Below are positions 25,565-34,140 of a stretch of DNA of 64,000 nt, in pieces (position 1 is the first letter of the stretch; each line of letters opens with the position of its first letter). Source of the stretch: Staphylococcus kloosii (lineage in GTDB: Bacteria > Bacillota > Bacilli > Staphylococcales > Staphylococcaceae). The stretch spans positions 1,488,001 through 1,552,000 of the forward strand of contig NZ_CP027846.1 of the NCBI RefSeq assembly GCF_003019255.1, written 5' to 3'. A program made the translations under genes and the position numbers. The notes under the pieces were generated by a model, which saw only the letters and a list, made by a program, of their open reading frames with translations, was not told the origin of the DNA and ran no database searches.

Positions 25565-25570
25565 TATACT
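25565..25570 (+). promoter_or_regulatory. tig -10 element
   Basis: TATACT lies 48 bp before the tig start. The best -35 at 17 bases is TTGTAT (25542-25547), inside the right arm of the inverted repeat. Confidence 0.45.
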
Positions 25571-25617
25571 AATGAAGTTGAAAAATTAAAATAGGATAAT
25601 CATGGAGGTTTTTATAC

Positions 25618-26928
25618 ATGACAGCAACTTGGGAAAAAAAGGAAGGTAACGAAGGAGTATTATCAGTTACAGTTCCAGCAGAAAAATTAGACAAAGCATT
25701 AGATCAAGCTTTCAAAAAAGTAGTTAAACAAATTAATGTACCTGGTTTCCGTAAAGGTAAAGTACCACGTCAAATCTTCGAACAACGTTTTGGTGTTGAA
25801 GCACTTTATCAAGATGCGGCTGACATTTTATTACCAGAAGCATATGGTGAAGCAATCGATGAAACTGGCATTAAACCAGTTGATCAACCTGAAATCGACG
25901 TTCAACAAATCGAAAAAGGTAAAGACTTCAAATTTGATGCTACAGTTGTAGTTGAACCAGAAGTTCAATTAGGAGACTATAAAGGTCTTGAAATTGAAAA
26001 ACAAAATGCTGAATTAACTGATGAAGAAGTTCAAGAATCAATCGATCATCAATTAGGTCATTTAGCTGAAATGGTTGTCAAAGAAGACGGTGCAGTTGAA
26101 GATGGTGACACAGTAAATATCGACTTCGATGGTTATGTAGATGGAGAACAATTCGAAGGTGGCCAAGCTGAAGGTTATGACTTAGAAATTGGTTCAGGTA
26201 TGTTTATCCCTGGATTCGAAGAACAATTAATCGGTGCTAAAACTGGAGAAGAAAAAGACGTAACAGTTACATTCCCAGAAGAGTACCATGCAGAAGAATT
26301 AGCTGGAAAAGAAGCTACATTCAAAACTAAAGTTAACGAAATTAAAGCTAAAGAAGTTCCAGAATTAACTGATGAAATTGCTAACGAATTAGATTCAGAA
26401 GCAAATTCAGTTGATGAGTTTAAAGAAAATACTCGTAAACGTTTAGCTGAACAAAAAGAAACTGATGCAGAGAATGCACAAAAAGAAGAAGCAATTAATA
26501 AAGCTGCTAACAATGCGACTATCGATATTCCAGAAGCAATGGTTAACACTGAATTAGACCGTATGGTTCAAGAATTTGGACAACGTATGCAACAACAAGG
26601 TTTAAATTTAGAAACTTACTTCCAAATTTCAGGTCAAGACGAATCTCAATTAAGAGAACAAATGAAAGACGATGCGCAAGAACGTGTTAAAACAAACTTA
26701 ACATTAACTGCAATCGCTGACGCTGAAAACGTTGAAGTATCTGATGAAGATATCGATAAAGAGTTAGAAAAAATGAGTGGTCAATTTAATATCTCAGTAG
26801 AAGATATTAAACAAACATTAGGTAACACTGACATTGTTAAAAATGACGTGCGTATCCAAAAAGTTATTGACTTACTTGTTGACGAAGCAAAATTAGTAGA
26901 ACCTGCTAAAGAAGACAAAGAAGCATAA
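25618..26928 (+). CDS. tig: trigger factor chaperone
   Basis: Trigger factor binds at the ribosome exit tunnel and shields nascent chains. The 436-residue protein has the N-terminal ribosome-binding domain with the GFRKGKVPR signature (about 43-51). The FKBP-type prolyl isomerase domain follows (about 160-245, DGDTVNIDFDG onwards), then the long helical C-terminal arms. The sequence is strongly acidic. CATGGAGG precedes the ATG. clpX follows after a terminator and its own promoter region. Confidence 0.96.
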   Translation: MTATWEKKEGNEGVLSVTVPAEKLDKALDQAFKKVVKQINVPGFRKGKVPRQIFEQRFGVEALYQDAADILLPEAYGEAIDETGIKPVDQPEIDVQQIEKGKDFKFDATVVVEPEVQLGDYKGLEIEKQNAELTDEEVQESIDHQLGHLAEMVVKEDGAVEDGDTVNIDFDGYVDGEQFEGGQAEGYDLEIGSGMFIPGFEEQLIGAKTGEEKDVTVTFPEEYHAEELAGKEATFKTKVNEIKAKEVPELTDEIANELDSEANSVDEFKENTRKRLAEQKETDAENAQKEEAINKAANNATIDIPEAMVNTELDRMVQEFGQRMQQQGLNLETYFQISGQDESQLREQMKDDAQERVKTNLTLTAIADAENVEVSDEDIDKELEKMSGQFNISVEDIKQTLGNTDIVKNDVRIQKVIDLLVDEAKLVEPAKEDKEA

Positions 26929-26991
26929 GGTTAATATATTGAGCAAATTGTTTTTTGCTTCAAATGTAAAGCTGTATAATGTAAAAATATT

Positions 26992-27037
26992 GAGTGGCAG
27001 ATGCATTAATCATTGATGTATCTGCTTCACTATTTTT
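26992..27037 (+). terminator. terminator of tig
   Basis: GCAGATGCAT (26997-27006) pairs with ATGTATCTGC (27015-27024) with one wobble. The stem extends through AGTG/CACT and is followed by TATTTTTAT. Confidence 0.75.
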
Positions 27038-27071
27038 ATGCAAATATCTTGTAAATTTAACTATTTGCATA
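27037..27071. promoter_or_regulatory. candidate operator dyad at the clpX promoter
   Basis: TATGCAAATA (27037-27046) and TATTTGCATA (27062-27071) form a perfect 10-bp inverted repeat with a 15-base spacer. The right arm contains TTGCAT (27065-27070), the best -35 for TATAGT (27088-27093) at 17 bases. The regulator is unknown. Confidence 0.45.
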
Positions 27072-27119
27072 TTAAAATGCTATCTAGTATAGTCTTTAGG
27101 GAATAGGGGTGTAAATAGA

Positions 27120-28382
27120 ATGTTCAAGTTCAATGAAGATGAAGAAAATTTAAAATGTTCTTTCTGTGGTAAAGATCAAGATCAAGTTAAAAAATTAGTC
27201 GCAGGTAGTGGCGTATATATATGTAATGAATGTATAGAGTTATGTTCAGAAATCGTAGAAGAAGAATTAGCTCAAGCAGAACCAGAAGGCTTAACTGAAT
27301 TACCTACACCAAAAGAAATTATGGATCAATTAAATGATTATGTAATTGGACAAGAAAAAGCTAAAAAATCTTTAGCTGTAGCAGTTTATAATCATTATAA
27401 ACGTATTCAACAATTGGGACCAAATGAAGATGATGTTGAATTACAAAAAAGTAATATTGCTTTAATTGGACCAACTGGTAGCGGTAAAACACTTTTAGCT
27501 CAAACTTTAGCTAAAACATTAAATGTACCATTTGCAATTGCAGATGCTACTAGTTTAACTGAAGCTGGTTACGTAGGTGACGATGTCGAAAATATTTTGT
27601 TACGTTTAATACAAGCTGCTGATTTTGATATTGATAAAGCAGAAAAGGGCATTATTTATGTCGATGAAATCGATAAAATTGCACGTAAATCAGAAAATAC
27701 TTCTATTACAAGAGATGTTTCTGGTGAAGGTGTGCAACAAGCATTGCTTAAAATTTTAGAAGGTACTACTGCGAGCGTTCCTCCACAAGGTGGACGTAAA
27801 CATCCAAACCAAGAGTTAATTCAAATTGATACAACTAATATCTTATTCGTTTTAGGCGGTGCCTTCGACGGTATTGATGAAGTTATCAAGAGAAGACTTG
27901 GTGAAAAAGTAATTGGATTCTCTAGTAGTGAAGCTTCTAAATATGATGAAGATGCTATTTTAGAACAAATTAGACCTGAAGATTTACAGTCTTACGGTTT
28001 AATTCCTGAATTTATTGGTCGTGTACCAATCGTAGCTAATTTAGAAACATTAGACGTTGAAGCATTGAAAAACATTTTAACACAACCTAAAAATGCGTTG
28101 GTTAAACAATATGTTAAAATGCTAGAATTAGATGATGTTGAACTAGAATTTACTGACGGTGCATTAGCAGCAATCAGTAATAAAGCAATTGAAAGAAAAA
28201 CTGGTGCACGTGGTTTACGTTCAATTATTGAAGAAGCATTAATTGATATCATGTATGACGTTCCATCTTCTGATGGTGTTGTTAAAGTAGTCATTACTGA
28301 AGACACAATCAATGAAGAAAAGAACCCTGAATTATATGATAAAGATGGTAATTTAGTAAATAATGAACAAACTTCTGCCTAA
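27120..28382 (+). CDS. clpX: ATP-dependent Clp protease ATP-binding subunit ClpX
   Basis: ClpX is a hexameric AAA+ unfoldase that feeds ClpP and acts alone as a chaperone. The 420 residues comprise the N-terminal C4 zinc domain (CSFC ... CNEC), Walker A GPTGSGKT (about 118-125) and Walker B IIYVDEIDK. The GYVGDD pore loop and the IGF loop (in KVIGFSSS) that docks on ClpP are both present. A GGGGTG ribosome site precedes the ATG. It is monocistronic, between terminators; tig-clpX order is conserved in Bacilli. Confidence 0.97.
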   Translation: MFKFNEDEENLKCSFCGKDQDQVKKLVAGSGVYICNECIELCSEIVEEELAQAEPEGLTELPTPKEIMDQLNDYVIGQEKAKKSLAVAVYNHYKRIQQLGPNEDDVELQKSNIALIGPTGSGKTLLAQTLAKTLNVPFAIADATSLTEAGYVGDDVENILLRLIQAADFDIDKAEKGIIYVDEIDKIARKSENTSITRDVSGEGVQQALLKILEGTTASVPPQGGRKHPNQELIQIDTTNILFVLGGAFDGIDEVIKRRLGEKVIGFSSSEASKYDEDAILEQIRPEDLQSYGLIPEFIGRVPIVANLETLDVEALKNILTQPKNALVKQYVKMLELDDVELEFTDGALAAISNKAIERKTGARGLRSIIEEALIDIMYDVPSSDGVVKVVITEDTINEEKNPELYDKDGNLVNNEQTSA

Positions 28383-28400
28383 CTAATTAAATAGATTATT

Positions 28401-28434
28401 AAAGACCGGGACAATATTGTGTCTCGGTCTTTTT
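28401..28434 (+). terminator. terminator of clpX
   Basis: AAAGACCGGGACA (28401-28413) pairs with TGTCTCGGTCTTT with one wobble, followed by T's. Confidence 0.88.
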
Positions 28435-28525
28435 ACATAAATAGTTAAATTTTGTTAAACGCATCGCAAAATAAGGAATTCTATACTATAATGAATGAGT
28501 TAAACAAGTAGAAAGTGGGTCAATA

Positions 28526-29113
28526 ATGAATATTAATCCTAATGAAATTGAAATATTAATAAGTGCAGTAAATCCATCTCAATATCCAGAGACGGGCTTG
28601 AGTGAAGTTGCATTAAGTGGTCGTTCTAATGTTGGTAAATCTTCTTTTATTAACAGTATGATAGGTAGAAAAAATATGGCACGTACTTCACAACAGCCTG
28701 GTAAAACACAAACATTAAACTTTTATAATATCGATAACCAACTCGTGTTTGTAGATGTGCCGGGTTATGGTTATGCGAAAGTGAGTAAAAAGCAACGTGC
28801 TGCATTTGGTAAAATGATTGAACAGTACATTACACAACGCTCGTCATTAAAGCTTGTAATTCAACTTGTCGATTTAAGACATAATCCTACTGAGGACGAT
28901 ATATTAATGTATGATTTTTTAAAGTACTATGAAATACCAACGCTTGTAATTGCAACTAAAGAAGATAAAATTGCAAAAGGTAAAGTCCAAAAACATCTCG
29001 ACAATATTCAACAAAAGCTACAAATGGAGCCCTCAGACAGTATTATAAGTTATTCATCAGTTAAAAATAATAAGCAGAAATTAATTTGGCAAGCTATCGA
29101 AAGTTATTTATAA
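28526..29113 (+). CDS. engB: ribosome biogenesis GTPase EngB/YsxC
   Basis: This essential TrmE-Era-type GTPase takes part in 50S assembly. The 195-residue protein has G1 GRSNVGKSS (about 32-40), a G2 region TSQQPGKTQT and G3 DVPGYG. G4 is TKEDK and G5 is SYSSVK. The length is standard. It lies downstream of clpX, as lon is absent here, and upstream of hemA. Its stop codon falls within an AT-rich tandem repeat and a PerR-like palindrome. Confidence 0.94.
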   Translation: MNINPNEIEILISAVNPSQYPETGLSEVALSGRSNVGKSSFINSMIGRKNMARTSQQPGKTQTLNFYNIDNQLVFVDVPGYGYAKVSKKQRAAFGKMIEQYITQRSSLKLVIQLVDLRHNPTEDDILMYDFLKYYEIPTLVIATKEDKIAKGKVQKHLDNIQQKLQMEPSDSIISYSSVKNNKQKLIWQAIESYL

Positions 29114-29122
29114 TTATTATTA
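29108..29122. promoter_or_regulatory. candidate PerR-type box upstream of the hem operon
   Basis: TTATAATTATTATTA matches the 7-1-7 PerR consensus TTATAATNATTATAA at 14 of 15 positions. It overlaps the engB stop codon and is about 190 bp before hemA. hemAXCDBL is PerR-repressed in Bacillus subtilis. The AT-rich tandem repeat here makes a chance match possible. Confidence 0.35.
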
Positions 29123-29154
29123 ACTAACAATTATTATTAACTAACAATTATTAT
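29112..29154. repeat. short 17-bp tandem repeat after engB
   Basis: About two and a half copies of a 17-bp unit containing TAACTAACAATTATTAT start at the engB stop. The function is unknown; slippage is the likely origin. Confidence 0.8.
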
Positions 29155-29236
29155 ACTGAAAATGATGTATATAAGTACAAATTTGACAAATATTTGAATT
29201 TAATAATAATTCTTCTAATTTACATGGGCAACTTGC

Positions 29237-29264
29237 TTAACTCATGTCATAGTTATGTTATAAT
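29237..29264 (+). promoter_or_regulatory. hem operon promoter
   Basis: TTAACT (29237-29242), a 16-base spacer and a perfect TATAAT (29259-29264) lie 35 bp before hemA. Confidence 0.5.
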
Positions 29265-29298
29265 TTACTTATTGTAATATGTATGGAGGGCGTTATAA

Positions 29299-30636
29299 AT
29301 GCATTTTATTGCGATTAGTATAAACCATCGCACAGCAGATGTAGCATTAAGAGAAAAAGTTGCTTTCAAAGACAATGCCATACACGTAGCTAATGTTGAT
29401 CTATTTGAAACAAAATCTATTTTAGAAAATGTAATAGTTTCCACATGTAATCGTACAGAAGTGTACGCTATTGTTGACCAAATTCACACAGGTCGCTATT
29501 ATATTCAAAGATTTTTAGCGCGTTCATTTGGTTTTGATGTCGAAGAAATCAAAGATATGACTGAAGTACACATAGGAGATGATGCAGTAAATCATTTAAT
29601 GCGTGTAGCTTCAGGATTAGATTCTATCGTTTTAGGAGAAACTCAAATTCTTGGTCAAGTTAGAGACGCGTTCTTTATTGCCCAACAGGAAGCAACTACA
29701 GGGACTATTTTCAATCATTTATTTAAGCAAGCAATTACTTTTGCTAAAAAATCACATAATGAAACTGATATAGCAGATAATGCAGTTAGCGTATCTTATG
29801 CTGCAGTAGAATTAGCTAAAAAGGTATTTGGTAAATTAGCAAATAAAAAAGCTGTAGTTGTAGGTGCTGGTGAAATGAGCGAATTGTCATTATTAAATTT
29901 ATTAGGTTCTAATGTTAATGACATAACAGTAGTAAATAGAACGGTTAAAAATGCCGAAACACTTGCAAGTAAGCATGCAGTTAATTATGCTAATATTGAA
30001 CAATTACCTGACTTATTGACACAAGCTGATATTGTAATCAGTTCTACTAGCTCAGAAGATTATATGATTACGAACGAAATGATGTCAGAAATTGATAATC
30101 ATAGAAAATTAGATTCATTAGTGATGATTGATATCGCAGTACCTAGAGATATTGATCCAGCTGTAAGTCAACTATCTGACGTATTTAGTTATGATGTAGA
30201 TGATTTAAAAGGATTAGTCGACGCAAACTTAAAAGAAAGACAGTTGGCTGCTGACTCAATTGCGCAAAATATTCCACATGAGATAGCTAATCACAATGAG
30301 TGGGTGAATATGCTAGGCGTAGTACCGGTCATTAGAGCTTTAAGAGAAAAAGCAATGACAATACAATCTGATACGATGGATAGCATTGATAGAAAACTAC
30401 CAAACCTATCAGAACACGAGCGCAAAATCGTCTCTAAACATACGAAAAGTATTATTAATCAAATGCTAAAAGACCCTATAAAACAAGCTAAAGAGTTAAG
30501 TAATGATAAGAAAAGTAATGAAAAATTAGAGCTATTTCAAAATATATTTGATATTGAGGCTGAAAATCCATATCCGGAAAAAAGTAAAAATACTAAATCT
30601 GAGGATAAATTAAGTCGAATTCTAAGTTTTGAATAA
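29299..30636 (+). CDS. hemA: glutamyl-tRNA reductase
   Basis: HemA reduces glutamyl-tRNA to glutamate-1-semialdehyde with NADPH, the first committed step of the C5 haem pathway. Catalytic C50 is in STCNRTE, followed by the substrate region SGLDSIVLGETQILGQ. The Rossmann motif is VVVGAGEMSELS and a C-terminal helical dimerisation domain follows. The length of 445 is normal. TGGAGGG precedes the ATG. It heads hemAXCDBL, whose genes supply all steps to uroporphyrinogen III. Confidence 0.97.
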   Translation: MHFIAISINHRTADVALREKVAFKDNAIHVANVDLFETKSILENVIVSTCNRTEVYAIVDQIHTGRYYIQRFLARSFGFDVEEIKDMTEVHIGDDAVNHLMRVASGLDSIVLGETQILGQVRDAFFIAQQEATTGTIFNHLFKQAITFAKKSHNETDIADNAVSVSYAAVELAKKVFGKLANKKAVVVGAGEMSELSLLNLLGSNVNDITVVNRTVKNAETLASKHAVNYANIEQLPDLLTQADIVISSTSSEDYMITNEMMSEIDNHRKLDSLVMIDIAVPRDIDPAVSQLSDVFSYDVDDLKGLVDANLKERQLAADSIAQNIPHEIANHNEWVNMLGVVPVIRALREKAMTIQSDTMDSIDRKLPNLSEHERKIVSKHTKSIINQMLKDPIKQAKELSNDKKSNEKLELFQNIFDIEAENPYPEKSKNTKSEDKLSRILSFE

Positions 30637-30656
30637 GCCTATTAAATGGTGATGCT

Positions 30657-31478
30657 ATGCAAGATAGTTTATTTATAAGATTTCATGAAATTATTTTATT
30701 CATTTATTTTGTCAGTATTTCTTGTTATTTTTATGATTTTTTTAGAAAAAATTTTAAGATAAGACGTTTAGGGTTTATTACTTTAGGGATTGTTTGGGTA
30801 TTACAAACAATCTCTTTGTCTTTATTTATCAATCAAACGAGGTCAGTACCATTAAGTAATATCTTTGATATTTTATTTATAATTACATGGTTAATTATTT
30901 CGATTTCAATTGTTATTAATGTCATTAGACCTATCGATTTTTCGATATTTTTATTTAATTTGGTTGGTTTTATATTAATTGCATTAAATACTTTCCAACC
31001 CATGAACTATTTGGAAAAAGGCGAGAAAATAACTGTTATTAATGAATTATTGATAGTGCATATTAGTTTTGCGACGCTCAGTTATGCACTTTTCGCTTTA
31101 GCTTTCGTAAATTGTATTTTATATTTAATTCAATATAATAATTTGAAACAAAAGCGATTTACGCAAAAATATTTCCGCTTAGGTAGCGTGGCTACATTAG
31201 AGCAAATTGTATTTTATAGCTCGTTGGTAGGCTTTTTATTATTAATTATAAGTCTGATATTAGGTGCTCAATGGGGCATAAATACTATTGGATTTACTAC
31301 ATTAATTGATAAAAAAGTGATTTTCTCGTTTATCATTGTTATTTTATATGCGTTATATATTTTATTTAGAGTAAAGCAATTACAATCAAAACATAAATTA
31401 ATATATTTTAATATTGTATTATTTTGTTTATGCATAATTAATCTATTATTCGGTCCAAGTATTTCAAGTTTTCACTAA
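30657..31478 (+). CDS. hemX: HemX, membrane protein of the hem operon
   Basis: This integral membrane protein of 273 residues has about 8 hydrophobic helices and resembles the CcsA/cytochrome c assembly family. Conserved elements include LLIVHISFATLSYALFALAF and LGAQWGI. In Bacillus HemX lowers HemA levels, so a regulatory role is likely here, but it is not visible from sequence. The ribosome site (GGTGATG) is modest. It follows hemA after 20 bp and precedes hemC. Confidence 0.88.
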   Translation: MQDSLFIRFHEIILFIYFVSISCYFYDFFRKNFKIRRLGFITLGIVWVLQTISLSLFINQTRSVPLSNIFDILFIITWLIISISIVINVIRPIDFSIFLFNLVGFILIALNTFQPMNYLEKGEKITVINELLIVHISFATLSYALFALAFVNCILYLIQYNNLKQKRFTQKYFRLGSVATLEQIVFYSSLVGFLLLIISLILGAQWGINTIGFTTLIDKKVIFSFIIVILYALYILFRVKQLQSKHKLIYFNIVLFCLCIINLLFGPSISSFH

Positions 31479-31527
31479 TAAATTCATTGAAAATACATGT
31501 TGATATAGAAAAGGTGGAACAGATAAA

Positions 31528-32454
31528 ATGCGAAAATTAGTCGTCGGTTCACGTAGAAGTAAATTAGCTTTAACACAAAGTCAACAATTTATAGATAAAC
31601 TTAAAGCAATTGATCCTGATTTAGAAATTGAAATCAAAGAAATAGTCACTAAAGGTGATAAAATTGTTGATAAACAATTATCTAAAGTTGGAGGTAAAGG
31701 ATTATTTGTCAAAGAAATTCAGCAAGAATTATTTGACAATGAAATTGATATGGCAATACACTCGTTAAAAGATGTTCCTAGTGTTATTCCAGACGGTTTG
31801 ACGTTAGGTTGTATCCCTGATAGAGAAATACCTTTTGACGCATACATTGCCAAAAACCATGTAACGTTAGAAGATTTACCAGATGGTAGTATTGTTGGTA
31901 CAAGTTCTCTTAGACGTGGTGCACAAATATTAGCAAAATATCCTAATTTAGAAATTAAATGGATAAGAGGTAATATAGATACACGTTTAAATAAGTTATA
32001 CAATGAAGATTATGATGCTATTATCCTAGCTGCTGCCGGATTAAAACGTATGGGTTGGTCTGATGATATTGTTACGACTTATTTAGATAAAGATACTTTA
32101 GTACCGGCAATCGGACAAGGTGCTTTAGGCATTGAATGTCGTGCTGATGATACAGAATTGTTGGAGCTTTTGGCTAAAGTTCACAATGAAGAAGTTGCTA
32201 ATTGTGTAACAGCAGAACGAACATTTTTAAAAGAAATGAATGGAAGTTGCCAAGTACCAATTGGTGGTTACGCTACAATCGAACAAGATGGCATTATTGA
32301 ATTTACAGGTCTAATCATGACACCAGATGGCACTGAAAGATATGAACATACAGTTCGTGGTAAAGATCCGGTAACCTTAGGTAAACAGGTCAGTGAAGTA
32401 TTGAATGAGCAAGGTGCTTACGATATTATTAAAGCATTAAACGAAGAAAACTAA
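31528..32454 (+). CDS. hemC: porphobilinogen deaminase (hydroxymethylbilane synthase)
   Basis: HemC polymerises four porphobilinogens into hydroxymethylbilane using a dipyrromethane cofactor. The cofactor cysteine is in NGSCQVPIGGYA. The N-terminal VGSRRSKLALTQSQ, the HSLKDVPS lysine region and TSSLRRGAQ are intact. The 308-residue length is typical. AAAGGTGG precedes the ATG. It is third in the hem operon, 18 bp before hemD. Confidence 0.97.
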   Translation: MRKLVVGSRRSKLALTQSQQFIDKLKAIDPDLEIEIKEIVTKGDKIVDKQLSKVGGKGLFVKEIQQELFDNEIDMAIHSLKDVPSVIPDGLTLGCIPDREIPFDAYIAKNHVTLEDLPDGSIVGTSSLRRGAQILAKYPNLEIKWIRGNIDTRLNKLYNEDYDAIILAAAGLKRMGWSDDIVTTYLDKDTLVPAIGQGALGIECRADDTELLELLAKVHNEEVANCVTAERTFLKEMNGSCQVPIGGYATIEQDGIIEFTGLIMTPDGTERYEHTVRGKDPVTLGKQVSEVLNEQGAYDIIKALNEEN

Positions 32455-32471
32455 CCGTTTGAGGTGAAAAA

Positions 32472-33149
32472 ATGAAACCAGTTATTGTGATGACGCAAAC
32501 GAGTAATTATACAAATGATAAGGTTGATATTATTCATTTACCGATGATTAAAATTGAACCTATGCTATTTGATTATTCAATTCTTGATTCACATTTTGAC
32601 TGGCTTATTTTTTCGTCTAAAAATGCGGTTGCGTATTTTTATAAATATTTACAATCATTACAAGTCGATAAGATTGCGGTAATAGGAGAGAAAACCAAAG
32701 CTTATTGTGAACGATTAGGGATTCAGGTAGACTATTGCCCCGATGATTATTCACAAGAAGGATTATTACATCATTTTCAAAACATTAATAATCTAAATAT
32801 TATTATCCCATCGAGTGCACAAGCACGTCCTCATCTACACAATGCATTAAATCAACGAGGTGCGCACGTTATCAAAATAGATTTATATCGGCCAGTACCA
32901 TTTACCGACAATATTTATAAATTACAGCAATTAATAAATGACGAGCAAATAGATGCTGTAACGTTTGCGAGTTCTTCTGCAATAAGGTATTTTTTTAGTG
33001 AAGCAAAAATTAATAATTCAAAAATTAACTATTATGTTATAGGGCAACAAACGTTCAAGACAATTGAACAATTTGGAATCAATGCGCCCATTGCGGACAT
33101 TCAAACTTTGGACGCATTAGTAGACAAAGTATTAGAAAGTAGGGAGTAA
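32472..33149 (+). CDS. hemD: uroporphyrinogen-III synthase
   Basis: HemD closes hydroxymethylbilane with inversion of ring D. The family is very divergent. The 225-residue length, the two-domain pattern (IFSSKNAVAYF near residue 51 and AVTFASSSAIRYFF near residue 164) and the position between hemC and hemB identify it. GAGGTG precedes the ATG. Its stop is one base before the hemB ATG, so coupling is likely. Confidence 0.92.
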   Translation: MKPVIVMTQTSNYTNDKVDIIHLPMIKIEPMLFDYSILDSHFDWLIFSSKNAVAYFYKYLQSLQVDKIAVIGEKTKAYCERLGIQVDYCPDDYSQEGLLHHFQNINNLNIIIPSSAQARPHLHNALNQRGAHVIKIDLYRPVPFTDNIYKLQQLINDEQIDAVTFASSSAIRYFFSEAKINNSKINYYVIGQQTFKTIEQFGINAPIADIQTLDALVDKVLESRE

Positions 33150-33150
33150 A

Positions 33151-34128
33151 ATGGAATTTGATAGACATAGAAGATTACGCTCATCAAAAACGATGAGAAA
33201 TTTAGTAAGTGAAACACATATAAGAAAAGATGATTTAATATATCCAATTTTTGTTGTAGAACGTGATGACGTTAAGGAAGAAATACCATCAATGCCAGGT
33301 GTTTATCAATTAAGTTTAAATTTAGTTGGCGAAGAAATAAAAGCAGCATATGACTTAGGTGTCAGAGCGATTATGTTTTTCGGTGTACCTAATGAAAAAG
33401 ATGCAGAAGGTACAGGCGCTTATGACCATAATGGTATTGTGCAAGAAGCGACAAGAAAAGCAAAATCTATGTACAGTGATTTACTAATTGTTGCCGATAC
33501 TTGTTTATGTGAATATACAGATCATGGTCATTGTGGTGTGATTAATGAACATACGCATGATGTTGATAATGATGAATCACTTCCGTTATTAGTTAAAACT
33601 GCTATTTCTCAAGTAGAAGCAGGTGCAGATATTATTGCGCCAAGCAATATGATGGATGGTTTTGTTACGGCAATTAGACATGGACTAGATGAAGCTGGTT
33701 ATGAAAATATACCTATCATGAGTTATGGCATTAAATATGCATCTAGTTTCTTCGGACCATTCCGAGACGCTGCAGAATCTACGCCTCAATTCGGCGATCG
33801 TAAAACATATCAAATGGATCCTGCTAATAGACGTGAAGCTTTAAGAGAATTAGATAGCGACCTAGCTGAGGGTGCAGATATGATGATAGTTAAACCATCA
33901 TTAAGCTTTTTAGATATTATTCGCGATGTGCGCAACACGACGAATGTACCAGTCGTTGCATACAATGTAAGTGGTGAATATAGTATGACAAAAGCAGCTG
34001 CTTTAAACGGCTGGATAGATGAAAAAGCAGTAGTAATGGAACAAATGATTTCAATGAAACGTGCTGGTGCTGATTTAATTATTACTTACTTTGCAAAAGA
34101 TATTTGCCGTTATTTAGACGAACAATAA
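33151..34128 (+). CDS. hemB: delta-aminolevulinic acid dehydratase (porphobilinogen synthase)
   Basis: HemB condenses two aminolevulinates to porphobilinogen. The 325-residue protein has the zinc cysteine cluster DTCLCEYTDHGHCG at about 112-125. The two catalytic lysines lie in SYGIKYASSFFGPFRDA and MIVKPSLSFLD. It therefore appears to be the zinc-dependent form. GGGAG precedes the ATG within the end of hemD. It lies 12 bp before hemL. Confidence 0.97.
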   Translation: MEFDRHRRLRSSKTMRNLVSETHIRKDDLIYPIFVVERDDVKEEIPSMPGVYQLSLNLVGEEIKAAYDLGVRAIMFFGVPNEKDAEGTGAYDHNGIVQEATRKAKSMYSDLLIVADTCLCEYTDHGHCGVINEHTHDVDNDESLPLLVKTAISQVEAGADIIAPSNMMDGFVTAIRHGLDEAGYENIPIMSYGIKYASSFFGPFRDAAESTPQFGDRKTYQMDPANRREALRELDSDLAEGADMMIVKPSLSFLDIIRDVRNTTNVPVVAYNVSGEYSMTKAAALNGWIDEKAVVMEQMISMKRAGADLIITYFAKDICRYLDEQ

Positions 34129-34140
34129 GGAGGAAATTTA

